Source: Clostridium aquiflavi (lineage in GTDB: Bacteria > Bacillota > Clostridia > Clostridiales > Clostridiaceae). Taken from it: a stretch of DNA of 64,000 bases. Shown here one piece after another: positions 8,583 through 18,275 of this stretch. Both the position numbers and the translations under genes were made by a program. Numbering within the stretch: position 1 is the first letter of the stretch; each line of letters begins with the position of its first letter. The DNA lies in the NCBI RefSeq assembly GCF_031344075.1, contig NZ_JAVJAN010000002.1, positions 1 to 64,000 on the forward strand, read 5' to 3'. The notes below the pieces were generated by a model. It saw only the letters and a program-made list of their open reading frames with translations. It was not told the origin of the DNA and searched no databases.

Positions 8583-9842
8583 GTGAGTGATTTAAGAAGA
8601 GACGAAGAAAAGTCTAGAATAAGTAAGGCGTGGCGAATAATCATAAGTACTGCTATGTTACTAGTGATTGGAACTGGATGCATATTTGTAGGAAATTATT
8701 TAGCAACTAAAGGTATATTATTAACTACAGCTTCACAAAAGGTTTCAAGTGAATTAAAACAAATGAAAGATGTAGATAAATATTCAGCGCTATTTCAAGT
8801 AAGGGAAGCTTTAATATCAAAATTTGATGGTGAGATAGATGATAATACATTGCTAGAGGGTGCTATTAAAGGTATGACAGCATCGTTAGAAGATCCATAT
8901 ACAGTATTTATGAATAAAGAAGAGTTTAGTAAGTTTATGGAACAAACTACTGGTAGTTTTATGGGAATAGGAGTTCAAGTTGGGGTAAAGAATGATCAAA
9001 TAACAATAATATCTCCTATTGAAGGCTCACCAGCAGCTTCAGCAGGATTACAATCTGGTGATGTAATACAAAAAGTAAATGATGTTGAATTAGATGGAAC
9101 AGATCTTGATAAAGCAATATCTATGATTAGTGGAAAAGAAAAAGCAGAAGTAAAATTAACTATTGCTAGAGGTCAAAATAGTCCATTTGATGTAAATGTA
9201 ACAAGGGATGTTATAAAAGTTGAATCAATAAAAGGAGAAATGATTGATTCATCTATTGGTTATATACAATTAACATCTTTCATGGATGAAAATATTACTG
9301 ACGATTTTAAAAACAAGATAAATGAATTAAAGAATTCTGGGATGAAAGGTTTAATATTGGACTTAAGAGGAAATCCAGGTGGATTGCTTTCACAAGCTGT
9401 TGGAGTAGCATCTCAATTTATACCAGAGGGAAAAATAATAACATATACTATTGATAAATATAATAATAAAGCTGAATCACCATCTATTGGAGGAATAGCA
9501 GAAGGATTTCCATTAGTATTACTTGTTGATGGAGGAAGTGCTAGTGCTTCAGAGGTTGTTACAGGAGCGTTAAGAGATTATAAAGTAGCAACAATTGTTG
9601 GAACAACTACATTTGGAAAAGGAATAGTTCAACAACCTATTAGATTTTCAAATGATATAGGTGGACTTAAAGTAACAGTTTCAAAATATTATACCCCTAA
9701 TGGAGAAAATATTCATAAAAAAGGCATAGCGCCTGATTATGATGTGGAGATACCTAAAGATTTATTTAAAGAAAAATATTCTAGAGATATAGATCCACAA
9801 TTTAATAAAGCTTTACAGCTTATAACTGAGAAGCTTAATTAG
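8583..9842 (+). CDS. Carboxy-terminal processing protease (S41, CtpA/CtpB type)
   Basis: This 419-residue protein starts at GTG behind CGAAAGGAAG. It has a short cytoplasmic tail, one membrane helix (about 17-40) and an extracellular PDZ domain (about 124-205, with MGIGVQV and SPAASAGLQSGDVI). The S41 protease domain carries the expected Ser321 in GSASASE and Lys346 in FGKG. The family cleaves secreted or membrane substrates; in B. subtilis the homolog CtpB acts in sporulation signalling. It sits after ftsEX and just before a PDZ membrane protein, as in Bacillus. Confidence 0.93.
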   Translation: MSDLRRDEEKSRISKAWRIIISTAMLLVIGTGCIFVGNYLATKGILLTTASQKVSSELKQMKDVDKYSALFQVREALISKFDGEIDDNTLLEGAIKGMTASLEDPYTVFMNKEEFSKFMEQTTGSFMGIGVQVGVKNDQITIISPIEGSPAASAGLQSGDVIQKVNDVELDGTDLDKAISMISGKEKAEVKLTIARGQNSPFDVNVTRDVIKVESIKGEMIDSSIGYIQLTSFMDENITDDFKNKINELKNSGMKGLILDLRGNPGGLLSQAVGVASQFIPEGKIITYTIDKYNNKAESPSIGGIAEGFPLVLLVDGGSASASEVVTGALRDYKVATIVGTTTFGKGIVQQPIRFSNDIGGLKVTVSKYYTPNGENIHKKGIAPDYDVEIPKDLFKEKYSRDIDPQFNKALQLITEKLN

Positions 9843-9852
9843 GGGGATTAAT

Positions 9853-11139
9853 ATGGAATTAACATTTTATACATTAAGAGGGGTCGCTGGTGCAATAGTA
9901 AATCCAGGATTAATGATTGTACTAATCTTTTTAGGGATAATATTATATTTTAAAAATAGAAATTTGGTTATGATGCAAAGATTAATTCTAGGGGACAATA
10001 TAAACACTCCTCTAGAACTAACTTTATCACAAATTGTATTAGGAATAATAGCAGGTGCAATAGGCAGTGTTATACTTAGCATATTAGGAATAAGATTTTG
10101 GGAAAACTCAGGTATAATATATTTATTTATGATTTCAATAATTTTAATGTTTGTAAAACCAAGATTTATATGTTTTTCTTATTCTGGAGCTATATTAGGA
10201 ATTATAAGTATAGCAATTAGTCTATTATCAAATGTATTTCCGTCATTAAAGAGTACTACAATTTTCAATATTGATATAATATATCTTATGACATTTATAG
10301 GTGTATTACATATTGTTGAAGGTTTTTTAGTAATGATAGATGGAGATAGAGGTTCTATTCCTATTTTTAGTAACAAAAATGGAAAGATAATAGGTGGATT
10401 TTCTCTTAATAGATATTGGGTTTTATCTATAGCAATATTAATATTAGCGTTGTCTAATAATGATACAAGCAATTACATAACAACAACTATATCAACACCT
10501 AAAGGATGGCCATTTATAAGTGGAAATTTAACAAATAAATTATTAGCATTAAGCACAATATCAATAATGCCATTTTATGCTGTAATAGGTTATTCATCAA
10601 TTACATTTACAAAAAGTAAAAAAGAAAAAGCTGTTCACTCAGGACTTTCTATATTATTTTATGGAATATGTTTAACTTTAATAGCTCAAATTGCAAGATT
10701 TGGACTTGGTTTTGAAATAGTAGCAATAATATTTGCTCCACTTGCACATGAAGTGATGTTAAAAATCCAAAGAGATAACGAAAATAAACAAAAGCCTAAA
10801 TTCATTAGCGATGAAGAAGGACTAGTTGTATTGGAGGTTGTTCCTAGAGGTATAGCATATAATTTAGGAATAAAGCCAGGAAATAAGTTAATCTCAGTGA
10901 ATAATAGTGTTGTAAATTCTGAAGCAGATGTACTTATTATTTTAAAAGAAAATTTTTACAATGTTACTTTTAAAATTAAAGACTTAAGTGGAATAATAAA
11001 AGAAATACCAGTTAAAACTAGTAAAGGTAAGAGACTTGGTATGCTCTTAGTTCCAAGAACAATAAAAGAGAAAGATAAAATATGTATAAAAGAAAATAAG
11101 TTTTCTAAGATATTAAAAAATGTAAAAGAAAAACACTAG
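9853..11139 (+). CDS. Multi-pass membrane protein with C-terminal PDZ domain (MinJ-like)
   Basis: This 428-residue protein has about eight hydrophobic segments in residues 10-310 and a cytoplasmic PDZ-like domain near 315-395 (EEGLVVLEVVPRGIAYNLGI). The topology and the gene order ftsE-ftsX-ctp-this gene-uvrB-uvrA match B. subtilis, where the equivalent MinJ links DivIVA to MinD and helps place the septum. Direct sequence identity with MinJ cannot be judged by eye, so the call rests on architecture and synteny. It starts 10 bases after ctpA behind AGGGGGATTAAT, which implies co-transcription. Confidence 0.7.
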   Translation: MELTFYTLRGVAGAIVNPGLMIVLIFLGIILYFKNRNLVMMQRLILGDNINTPLELTLSQIVLGIIAGAIGSVILSILGIRFWENSGIIYLFMISIILMFVKPRFICFSYSGAILGIISIAISLLSNVFPSLKSTTIFNIDIIYLMTFIGVLHIVEGFLVMIDGDRGSIPIFSNKNGKIIGGFSLNRYWVLSIAILILALSNNDTSNYITTTISTPKGWPFISGNLTNKLLALSTISIMPFYAVIGYSSITFTKSKKEKAVHSGLSILFYGICLTLIAQIARFGLGFEIVAIIFAPLAHEVMLKIQRDNENKQKPKFISDEEGLVVLEVVPRGIAYNLGIKPGNKLISVNNSVVNSEADVLIILKENFYNVTFKIKDLSGIIKEIPVKTSKGKRLGMLLVPRTIKEKDKICIKENKFSKILKNVKEKH

Positions 11140-11167
11140 TAGTTTTATTTTATAAGTTGAAAAACAG

Positions 11168-11319
11168 TTGATATTTTAGTGTAATTCCAATGTCAGATCG
11201 CAATTATATTAAAATATCAACATTGGCTTAAAGTAGAAAGTATATAATATAAAGTCAGTAATTCTTATTGAATTTACTGGCTTTTTTCTTTAATAATTGG
11301 CTGTATTTAAAACATAGCC
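11168..11319. repeat. MITE-like palindromic repeat, copy E (degenerate)
   Basis: GTTGATATTTTA (11168-11179) is exactly inverted at 11210-11221. A terminal motif GGCTGTATTTAAAACATAGCC (21 bases at 11299-11319) matches the outer arm of the family, ending in AACATAGCC. A terminator lies between them. The rest of the 383-base gap (11140-11522) holds no gene I can support. Confidence 0.5.
11251..11287 (+). terminator. Rho-independent terminator after the ftsEX-ctpA-PDZ group
   Basis: AAAGTCAGTAAATT-like arms at 11251-11262 and 11271-11284 pair with one wobble and run into CTTTTTTCTT. It separates the upstream operon from uvrB. Confidence 0.75.
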
Positions 11320-11522
11320 TAATAATTTATAAAATCTTTAAAAATTGAAAAAACTAATAATTTAGAATACTTTAAGTTAGAATTAAAAATCAAGTATTAG
11401 AAGTAGAGAATTAACTTTGTTGATGAATTATTGAATGAGTTTATGTTGACTTAGGTTATAATGAAAAGTAAAATATAATAAAATGCATACGAATGTTTGT
11501 TCGCAAAAAAGAGGTGTTAATT

Positions 11523-13499
11523 ATGGGAGAATTTAAAATACATTCAAAATTTAAACCTATGGGGGATCAGCCACAAGCTATTGATACTATATTAAAGTCA
11601 ATAAAACAAGGTAATGAGTTTCAAACTTTATTAGGAGTAACTGGATCTGGTAAGACATTTACTATGGCCAATATAATAGAAAATTTACAAAGACCAACTC
11701 TAATTTTGGCTCATAATAAGACTCTTGCAGCTCAATTATGTTCTGAATTTAAAGAGTTTTTTCCAGAAAACATAGTTGAGTACTTTGTATCTTATTATGA
11801 CTACTATCAACCAGAAGCATATGTACCACAAACTGATACTTTCATTGAAAAAGATGCATCTATAAATGATGAGATAGATAAGCTTAGGCATTCAGCTACA
11901 TCAGCACTTTTTGAAAGAAGAGATGTAATTATAGTGGCATCAGTTTCTTGTATATATGGACTTGGTAATCCTGATGAATATAAAAAATTAACTATAAGTT
12001 TAAGAAAAGGAATGCAAAAAGAGAGAGATGAGATAATAAAAAAACTCATAGAGATTCAATATGAAAGAAATGATATAGATTTTTCAAGAGGAACATTTAG
12101 AGTAAGAGGAGACTTATTGGATATCATTCCATCATCAACTTCTAGTAAAGGTATAAGAATAGAATTTTTTGGTGATGAAATTGATAGGATAAGAGAATTT
12201 GATGTGTTAACGGGAACAATAATAGGGGAAAGAAATCATGTTTCGATTTTCCCAGCATCTCACTTTGCAACTTCAAAAGAAACTGTAGAGAGATCATTAG
12301 GTGAAATAGAGAATGAATTAGAAAATAGACTTAGAGAATTGAATTCACAAGAAAAGTTATTAGAAGCTCAAAGATTAAGACAAAGAACAAACTTTGATAT
12401 AGAAATGATAAGAGAAATGGGTTATTGTAGCGGAATAGAAAATTATTCTAGAATTTTAGATGGAAGAGCACCAGGTACACCGCCAAAGACATTAATAGAT
12501 TATTTTCCAGAAGATTTTTTATTATTTATAGATGAAAGTCATGTTACATTACCTCAGGTAAGAGCAATGTATGCTGGAGATAGGTCAAGAAAAAATACGT
12601 TAGTTGATTATGGATTTAGATTACCATGTGCTTATGATAATAGACCACTAAAGTTTGAAGAATTTGAAAAAAAGATAAATCAAGTCATGTTTGTTAGTGC
12701 AACACCAGCACAATATGAATTAGATCATTCACAGTCTATAGCGGAGCAAGTTATAAGACCAACTGGATTGTTAGATCCTGAAATTGTTATAAAACCAGTA
12801 AAAGGTCAAATTGATGATTTATATACAGAAATTCAGGAAACAATATCAAGAGGATATAGAATATTAATTACAACATTAACTAAAAGAATGGCAGAAGATT
12901 TAACTAAATATATGATTGAACTAGGTGTAAAAGCCACTTATATGCATTCTGATATTGACACTATCGAAAGAATGAAAATTATTAGAGACTTAAGACTTGG
13001 TGAATACGATGTTTTAGTTGGAATAAATCTTTTAAGAGAAGGATTAGATATACCAGAAGTTGCACTAGTTGCAATTTTAGATGCCGATAAAGAAGGATTT
13101 TTAAGATCTGAAACTTCTTTAATTCAAACAATAGGAAGAGCCGCTAGAAACTCAGAAAGTAAAGTAATAATGTATGCAGACAATATTACAAAATCAATGA
13201 AAAAGGCCATTAGTGAAACTGAAAGAAGAAGAAAAATACAAACACAGTATAATGAAGAGCACGGAATAATACCACAAACAATTAATAAAGAGGTTAGAGA
13301 TGTAATAGAGGCTACTAAAGTAGCAGAAGAATCAACAGAATATGGCGTTGAAGAAACAAAATCTTTAACTAAGAAAGAAATAAAGAAACTTATAAAAGAA
13401 TATACAGACGAAATGAAGCTTGCAGCTAAAAATCTTCAATTTGAAAGAGCAGCACAGTTAAGAGATAAGATAGAAGAATTAAAAAGAAAAGAGGGATAA
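11523..13499 (+). CDS. uvrB: Excinuclease ABC subunit B
   Basis: This 658-residue protein is the DNA damage-verifying helicase-like subunit of nucleotide excision repair. Walker A GVTGSGKT is at 38-45, the damage-probing beta-hairpin YYDYYQPEAYVP near 93-104, the helicase motif with DESH near 337, motif VI QTIGRAARN near 535, and a C-terminal UVR domain binds UvrC (about 620-655). The ATG at 11523 has GAGGTG seven bases upstream. The earlier in-frame ATG at 11493 lacks a ribosome binding site. uvrA begins one base after its stop. Confidence 0.97.
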   Translation: MGEFKIHSKFKPMGDQPQAIDTILKSIKQGNEFQTLLGVTGSGKTFTMANIIENLQRPTLILAHNKTLAAQLCSEFKEFFPENIVEYFVSYYDYYQPEAYVPQTDTFIEKDASINDEIDKLRHSATSALFERRDVIIVASVSCIYGLGNPDEYKKLTISLRKGMQKERDEIIKKLIEIQYERNDIDFSRGTFRVRGDLLDIIPSSTSSKGIRIEFFGDEIDRIREFDVLTGTIIGERNHVSIFPASHFATSKETVERSLGEIENELENRLRELNSQEKLLEAQRLRQRTNFDIEMIREMGYCSGIENYSRILDGRAPGTPPKTLIDYFPEDFLLFIDESHVTLPQVRAMYAGDRSRKNTLVDYGFRLPCAYDNRPLKFEEFEKKINQVMFVSATPAQYELDHSQSIAEQVIRPTGLLDPEIVIKPVKGQIDDLYTEIQETISRGYRILITTLTKRMAEDLTKYMIELGVKATYMHSDIDTIERMKIIRDLRLGEYDVLVGINLLREGLDIPEVALVAILDADKEGFLRSETSLIQTIGRAARNSESKVIMYADNITKSMKKAISETERRRKIQTQYNEEHGIIPQTINKEVRDVIEATKVAEESTEYGVEETKSLTKKEIKKLIKEYTDEMKLAAKNLQFERAAQLRDKIEELKRKEG

Positions 13500-13500
13500 G

Positions 13501-16323
13501 ATGAATGATAAGATAATAATTAAAGGTGCAAAAGTTAATAATTTAAAAAATGTGAGTTTAGAGATACCAAGAGATAAATTAATAGTATTTACAGGATTAT
13601 CAGGCTCTGGGAAATCCTCTTTAGCTTTTGATACATTATATGCAGAAGGGCAAAGAAGGTATGTTGAATCACTATCTTCTTATGCTAGGCAATTTTTAGG
13701 ACAGATGGATAAGCCAGATGTTGAATATATAGAAGGATTATCTCCAGCTATATCAATAGATCAAAAAACTACAAGTAAAAATCCAAGATCTACTGTTGGA
13801 ACTATAACAGAAATATATGACTATTTAAGATTACTATATGCAAGAGTAGGCATTCCGCATTGTCCTAAGTGTGGTAAGGAAATTTCTAAACAATCTGTGG
13901 ATCAAATAGTGGATAAAATAATATCTTATGGGGATAAAACTAAAATTCAAATTTTAGCTCCAATAGTTCGTGGAAGAAAAGGAACTCATGAAAAGATATT
14001 AGAAAATATTAAAAAGAATGGTTTTATAAGAGCTAGAATTGATGGAGAAATGTATGATTTAACTGAAGAAGAGGTTAAACTAGATAAAAATAAAAAACAT
14101 AATATTGAAGCTATTATAGATAGAATAGTAATAAAGGAAGATATTGAAAAAAGAATTACTGATTCTATAGAAATGGCATTAAAGCTTGCTGATGGTTTAG
14201 TTATAGCTAATGTAGTTGGTAAAGAGGATATATTATTTAGTGAAAATTTTGCTTGTCCAGATTGTAGTATTAGTATAGATGAATTAGCACCAAGACTATT
14301 TTCTTTTAACTCACCTTTTGGAAAATGTGATTGTTGTGATGGTTTAGGAACTTTATTTGAATTTGATGAAGATTTAGTTATACCTAATAAAGAGTTAAGT
14401 ATTATGGATGGCGCAGTAGCAAGTTGGGGTGCAGGTAGACTAAAAGAAGAATCGTGGACATTTGCTATATTAAAGGCATTAGAAAGAGAATATGATTTAC
14501 GACTTAATGTACCAATAAAAGATTTAAGTAAAGAAGAATTGAATTTATTATTGTATGGTACAGATGGAAAGAGAATCAAAGTTGATTATGTAAAAGAAGG
14601 TGTAAAAGCTACTTATAATTATTCTTATGATGGAGAGATAAATTCTTTAAAAAGAAGATATAGAGAGACTAACTCAGATTACATAAAGAATGAAATAGAA
14701 CAATACATGAGTGATAGTTATTGTCCTAAATGTAAGGGAGCAAGGTTGAAGAAAGAAGCCTTATCTGTTAAGGTAGGTGAAAAAAATATATATGAATTTA
14801 CTACAATGCCAATAAATGAAGAGTTGGAATTTTTAAATAGTTTAGAATTTTCACCTAAAAATAAGATAATAAGTGAACAAGTCGTAAAAGAAATTAGAAA
14901 TAGACTTCAGTTTTTACTTGATGTAGGATTAGATTATTTAAATTTATCAAGAAAAGCTGGTACTTTATCAGGCGGAGAATCTCAAAGAATAAGATTAGCA
15001 ACACAAATTGGATCATCACTTATGGGCGTTTTATATATATTAGATGAACCAAGTATCGGTTTGCATCAAAGAGACAATGATAGACTTATAAGTACCTTGA
15101 AAAATTTAAGAGATGTAGGAAATACAGTTATTGTAGTTGAACATGATGAAGATACAATAATGGAAGCTGATTGTATTGTTGATATTGGACCAAGAGCAGG
15201 AGAACATGGTGGAGAAGTCGTTGCAGTAGGAACTGTAGATGAAATTAAATCATGTAAAGAATCAATAACAGGTCAATATTTAAGAGGTGAAAAGTATGTT
15301 GAAATTCCTAAGGAAAGAAGAAAAGGAAATGGAAAAGAAATAAAGGTAATAGGTGCAAAGGAAAATAATTTAAAGAATATAACTGCATCAATTCCTTTAG
15401 AAACTTTAACAATAGTAACTGGAGTTTCAGGGTCAGGAAAAAGTACATTTGTTAATGAAATCTTATATAAAGGATTAAACAGATTAATAAATAAAAGCAA
15501 AAATCCAATAGGAAACCACAAAGAGATATTAGGTTATGAAAATATAGATAAAATCATAGATATAGATCAAAGCCCAATAGGGAGAACTCCAAGATCAAAT
15601 CCTGCAACTTATACAGGAACTTTTGATGTAATAAGAGAATTATTTTCTCAAACTAATGAAGCTAAAATGAGAGGTTATAAGCAAGGAAGATTTAGTTTTA
15701 ATGTTAAAGGTGGAAGATGTGAAGCTTGTTCTGGTGATGGAATAATAAAAATTGAAATGCAATTTTTATCAGATGTTTATGTACCTTGTGAAGTATGTAA
15801 AGGAAAAAGATATAATAGAGAAACTTTAGAGGTAAAATACAAAGGTAAAAATATAGATGACGTTTTAAATATGACTGTAGAAGAAGCATTAGAGTTCTTT
15901 GAAAATATACCAAGAATAAAAAATAAATTAAAAACATTAAATGATGTTGGATTAGGATATATTAGATTAGGTCAACCATCTACTCAATTATCAGGTGGAG
16001 AAGCGCAAAGAATTAAACTTGCATCAGAACTTTCAAAAAGAAGCACAGGAAAAACATTATATATTCTAGATGAACCAACAACTGGTTTACATATAGATGA
16101 TGTTAACAGACTTATAGAAATATTACAAAGATTAGTTGATGCGGGTAATACAGTTGTTGTTATTGAACATAATATAGATATGATAAAATGTGCTGATTAT
16201 CTAATAGATTTAGGTCCAGAGGGTGGAGATAAAGGAGGAACTATTGTAAAAACAGGAACTCCAGAACAAATAAGTAAATGTGATAAATCATATACTGGTA
16301 AGTATTTAAAGAAATTATTGTAA
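13501..16323 (+). CDS. uvrA: Excinuclease ABC subunit A
   Basis: This 940-residue damage-recognition ATPase has two ABC modules. Walker A sequences GLSGSGKS (near 32) and GVSGSGKS (near 641), the signatures LSGGESQR and LSGGEAQR, and Cys-x2-Cys zinc-binding clusters (CPKC, CPDC, CDCC; and CEAC, CEVC) are all present. It loads UvrB at lesions. GAGGGATAAG precedes the ATG, which follows uvrB by one base, so the genes form an operon. The length is normal for the family. Confidence 0.97.
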   Translation: MNDKIIIKGAKVNNLKNVSLEIPRDKLIVFTGLSGSGKSSLAFDTLYAEGQRRYVESLSSYARQFLGQMDKPDVEYIEGLSPAISIDQKTTSKNPRSTVGTITEIYDYLRLLYARVGIPHCPKCGKEISKQSVDQIVDKIISYGDKTKIQILAPIVRGRKGTHEKILENIKKNGFIRARIDGEMYDLTEEEVKLDKNKKHNIEAIIDRIVIKEDIEKRITDSIEMALKLADGLVIANVVGKEDILFSENFACPDCSISIDELAPRLFSFNSPFGKCDCCDGLGTLFEFDEDLVIPNKELSIMDGAVASWGAGRLKEESWTFAILKALEREYDLRLNVPIKDLSKEELNLLLYGTDGKRIKVDYVKEGVKATYNYSYDGEINSLKRRYRETNSDYIKNEIEQYMSDSYCPKCKGARLKKEALSVKVGEKNIYEFTTMPINEELEFLNSLEFSPKNKIISEQVVKEIRNRLQFLLDVGLDYLNLSRKAGTLSGGESQRIRLATQIGSSLMGVLYILDEPSIGLHQRDNDRLISTLKNLRDVGNTVIVVEHDEDTIMEADCIVDIGPRAGEHGGEVVAVGTVDEIKSCKESITGQYLRGEKYVEIPKERRKGNGKEIKVIGAKENNLKNITASIPLETLTIVTGVSGSGKSTFVNEILYKGLNRLINKSKNPIGNHKEILGYENIDKIIDIDQSPIGRTPRSNPATYTGTFDVIRELFSQTNEAKMRGYKQGRFSFNVKGGRCEACSGDGIIKIEMQFLSDVYVPCEVCKGKRYNRETLEVKYKGKNIDDVLNMTVEEALEFFENIPRIKNKLKTLNDVGLGYIRLGQPSTQLSGGEAQRIKLASELSKRSTGKTLYILDEPTTGLHIDDVNRLIEILQRLVDAGNTVVVIEHNIDMIKCADYLIDLGPEGGDKGGTIVKTGTPEQISKCDKSYTGKYLKKLL

Positions 16324-16587
16324 TTTGGTTTTGAGTTATTAATTTTTTATTAAGATATCATCTACGAGCTTTTATAATATAGACATTTGTATACGATAAA
16401 TTTTACAATATAAATATGATATTAAATATAATGTGAAAATAAATTGATAATTATAGAAAACATAGGAATATTATAAAATAGTACGTTTTACTGATAAAAA
16501 CAAAATGATATGTTTATAATGTCATAATTACTCTTTTTGTTGTATAATCATTATTATGATGTAGTAAATATGTATTGAGGTGAAGTT

Positions 16588-17031
16588 ATGGATTTTTCAA
16601 AAATATCCGCAGGAATATTTGCAGCAATTTTCATTGTGGTTTTATATTTTATAATTTATTATGCATTAAAAATAATGTATAAAGATATAAAAGGTGGAGG
16701 AAGAAGAAGAAGACCGACTAATTCTAGAGGTAATTTTGGTTTAGAGGTATTAAAACCGGGCGAGTCTACTGATTTAAAAGAAGGTTCGGTAATTCCAATA
16801 AGAAACGATTTAACTGTTGGAAGAAAAGAAGAAAATTCTATTTCCCTTTCGGATCAGCACGTTTCAGGTAATCATGCGAGAGTATTTGTAAGAAATACTG
16901 GATTGTTTATTGAAGATTTAAATAGTACAAATGGGACTTATGTTAACGGAAATAAAATAAAAGGTAAACAAAAGTTATCTAACAAAGATGAAATAAGAAT
17001 AGGTACTTCTACATTTAAAGTTCTAAGCTAG
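16588..17031 (+). CDS. Membrane-anchored FHA domain protein
   Basis: This 147-residue protein has one N-terminal membrane helix (about 8-28), a short basic Gly/Arg linker (GGGRRRRP near 36-43) and a C-terminal forkhead-associated domain (about 70-145) with the phosphothreonine-binding pattern GR...S...H and NGTYVNG. FHA domains bind phosphothreonine peptides, usually made by PASTA-type Ser/Thr kinases. It leads a three-gene group with an FtsW/RodA glycosyltransferase and a class B PBP, matching actinobacterial and clostridial fhaB-rodA-pbpA clusters. A role in controlling cell-wall synthesis by phosphorylation is inferred. No kinase is in the window. Confidence 0.87.
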   Translation: MDFSKISAGIFAAIFIVVLYFIIYYALKIMYKDIKGGGRRRRPTNSRGNFGLEVLKPGESTDLKEGSVIPIRNDLTVGRKEENSISLSDQHVSGNHARVFVRNTGLFIEDLNSTNGTYVNGNKIKGKQKLSNKDEIRIGTSTFKVLS

Positions 17032-17055
17032 AGATTTAGCGGATGAGGTGAGATA

Positions 17056-18273
17056 GTGAGACGAAAAGGTGATACTAAGTTAATGATATTAACTTATATA
17101 TTGTGCATGGCTCTTTTTGTGAATTTAGCAATTTTAAAAGATCCTATAGATAAGGGTGCCATATATATGGGTGCAATAATATGTGTGTTAATAACAGTAG
17201 CTAAGATTTTAATGAATAAGTTTTATCCTAATGGAGATAAATTTTTATTTATATTTTCATGTATATTGTCAGTTATAGGTATAGCTGTATTATATAGATT
17301 AGATGTTACAGTGGCTATAAAACAATTAATATGGGTTATAGCAGGGATTGTAATATATATGTTTATAGTACTTTCAATACCTGATATACGGGAGTTTGTA
17401 AAATATAAAAATGTATTCTTAATTATAACATTAATGTTAATGCCATTAGCATTAATGTTTGGTTCGAAAATATATGGAGCTACTAACTGGGTATTTATTG
17501 GAGGAATGGGCTTTCAACCGTCGGAATTTGGAAAGGTAGCATTTGTACTGTATCTTGCTGCAGCACTTCAAAACTATGAAGATAAAAATAATATAAAAGA
17601 GGATTTTAAACAACTTTGGGAACCGGCTTTGGTAGTTATGTTTTCATTAGGGTGTATGGTTCTTCAAAAAGATTTAGGATCAGCTTTAATATTCTTTGGA
17701 ATAGCAATTACAATGCTTTATGTTGGAACAGGAAAAAAGAAATATGTAATAATAAGTTTAATTCTATTTTTAGTAGGTGCTTTTATTGCTTATAAGTTAT
17801 TTGGTCATGTGAGACAAAGAGTAGAAATTTGGAGAGATCCTTGGAGTGATACAACTGGTCAAGGATATCAGATAGTTGAAGGAATGTATGCTATAGCATC
17901 AGGAGGATTATTTGGCAGTGGTCTTGGTCAAGGATATCCAGGATTTGTTCCAGTTAATACTTCGGATTTTATATTTGCAGTAATTTGTGAAGAACTTGGA
18001 ATAATAATAGGTCTTGGAGTTATGATTATATATTTCTTAATGTTCTATAGAGGAATGAGAAGTGCTGTTTTTATAAAAGATAGATTTTCTCAATTAACTG
18101 CAGTTGGTTTTAGTGCCATGATAGCTTGTCAAGTATTAGTTATCATAGGTGGGGTTTTTGCGGTAATACCATTAACAGGTATAACCTTACCCCTTGTTAG
18201 TTATGGTGGTTCCTCAGTTATAACCATGTTTTTTGCGCTTTCAATACTGCAAAAAATATCAGAGGAGGACTAA
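17056..18273 (+). CDS. FtsW/RodA/SpoVE family peptidoglycan glycosyltransferase
   Basis: This 405-residue SEDS membrane protein has about ten helices. It polymerises lipid II into glycan strands together with a class B penicillin-binding protein. Family motifs include GATNWVFIGGMGFQPSEFGK near 144-163 and a C-terminal ITLPLVSYGGSSVI. It starts at GTG behind GGATGAGGTGAGATA, 24 bases after the FHA gene. The PBP starts two bases after its stop, so the two probably form the working pair. Whether it serves division, elongation or sporulation is not visible. Confidence 0.92.
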   Translation: MRRKGDTKLMILTYILCMALFVNLAILKDPIDKGAIYMGAIICVLITVAKILMNKFYPNGDKFLFIFSCILSVIGIAVLYRLDVTVAIKQLIWVIAGIVIYMFIVLSIPDIREFVKYKNVFLIITLMLMPLALMFGSKIYGATNWVFIGGMGFQPSEFGKVAFVLYLAAALQNYEDKNNIKEDFKQLWEPALVVMFSLGCMVLQKDLGSALIFFGIAITMLYVGTGKKKYVIISLILFLVGAFIAYKLFGHVRQRVEIWRDPWSDTTGQGYQIVEGMYAIASGGLFGSGLGQGYPGFVPVNTSDFIFAVICEELGIIIGLGVMIIYFLMFYRGMRSAVFIKDRFSQLTAVGFSAMIACQVLVIIGGVFAVIPLTGITLPLVSYGGSSVITMFFALSILQKISEED

Positions 18274-18275
18274 CT

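Noticed and set aside
13986..14579. Long minus-strand frame (197 codons) inside uvrA
   Set aside because: It has no ribosome binding site, its composition mirrors the antisense of uvrA, and uvrA itself is complete and well conserved.
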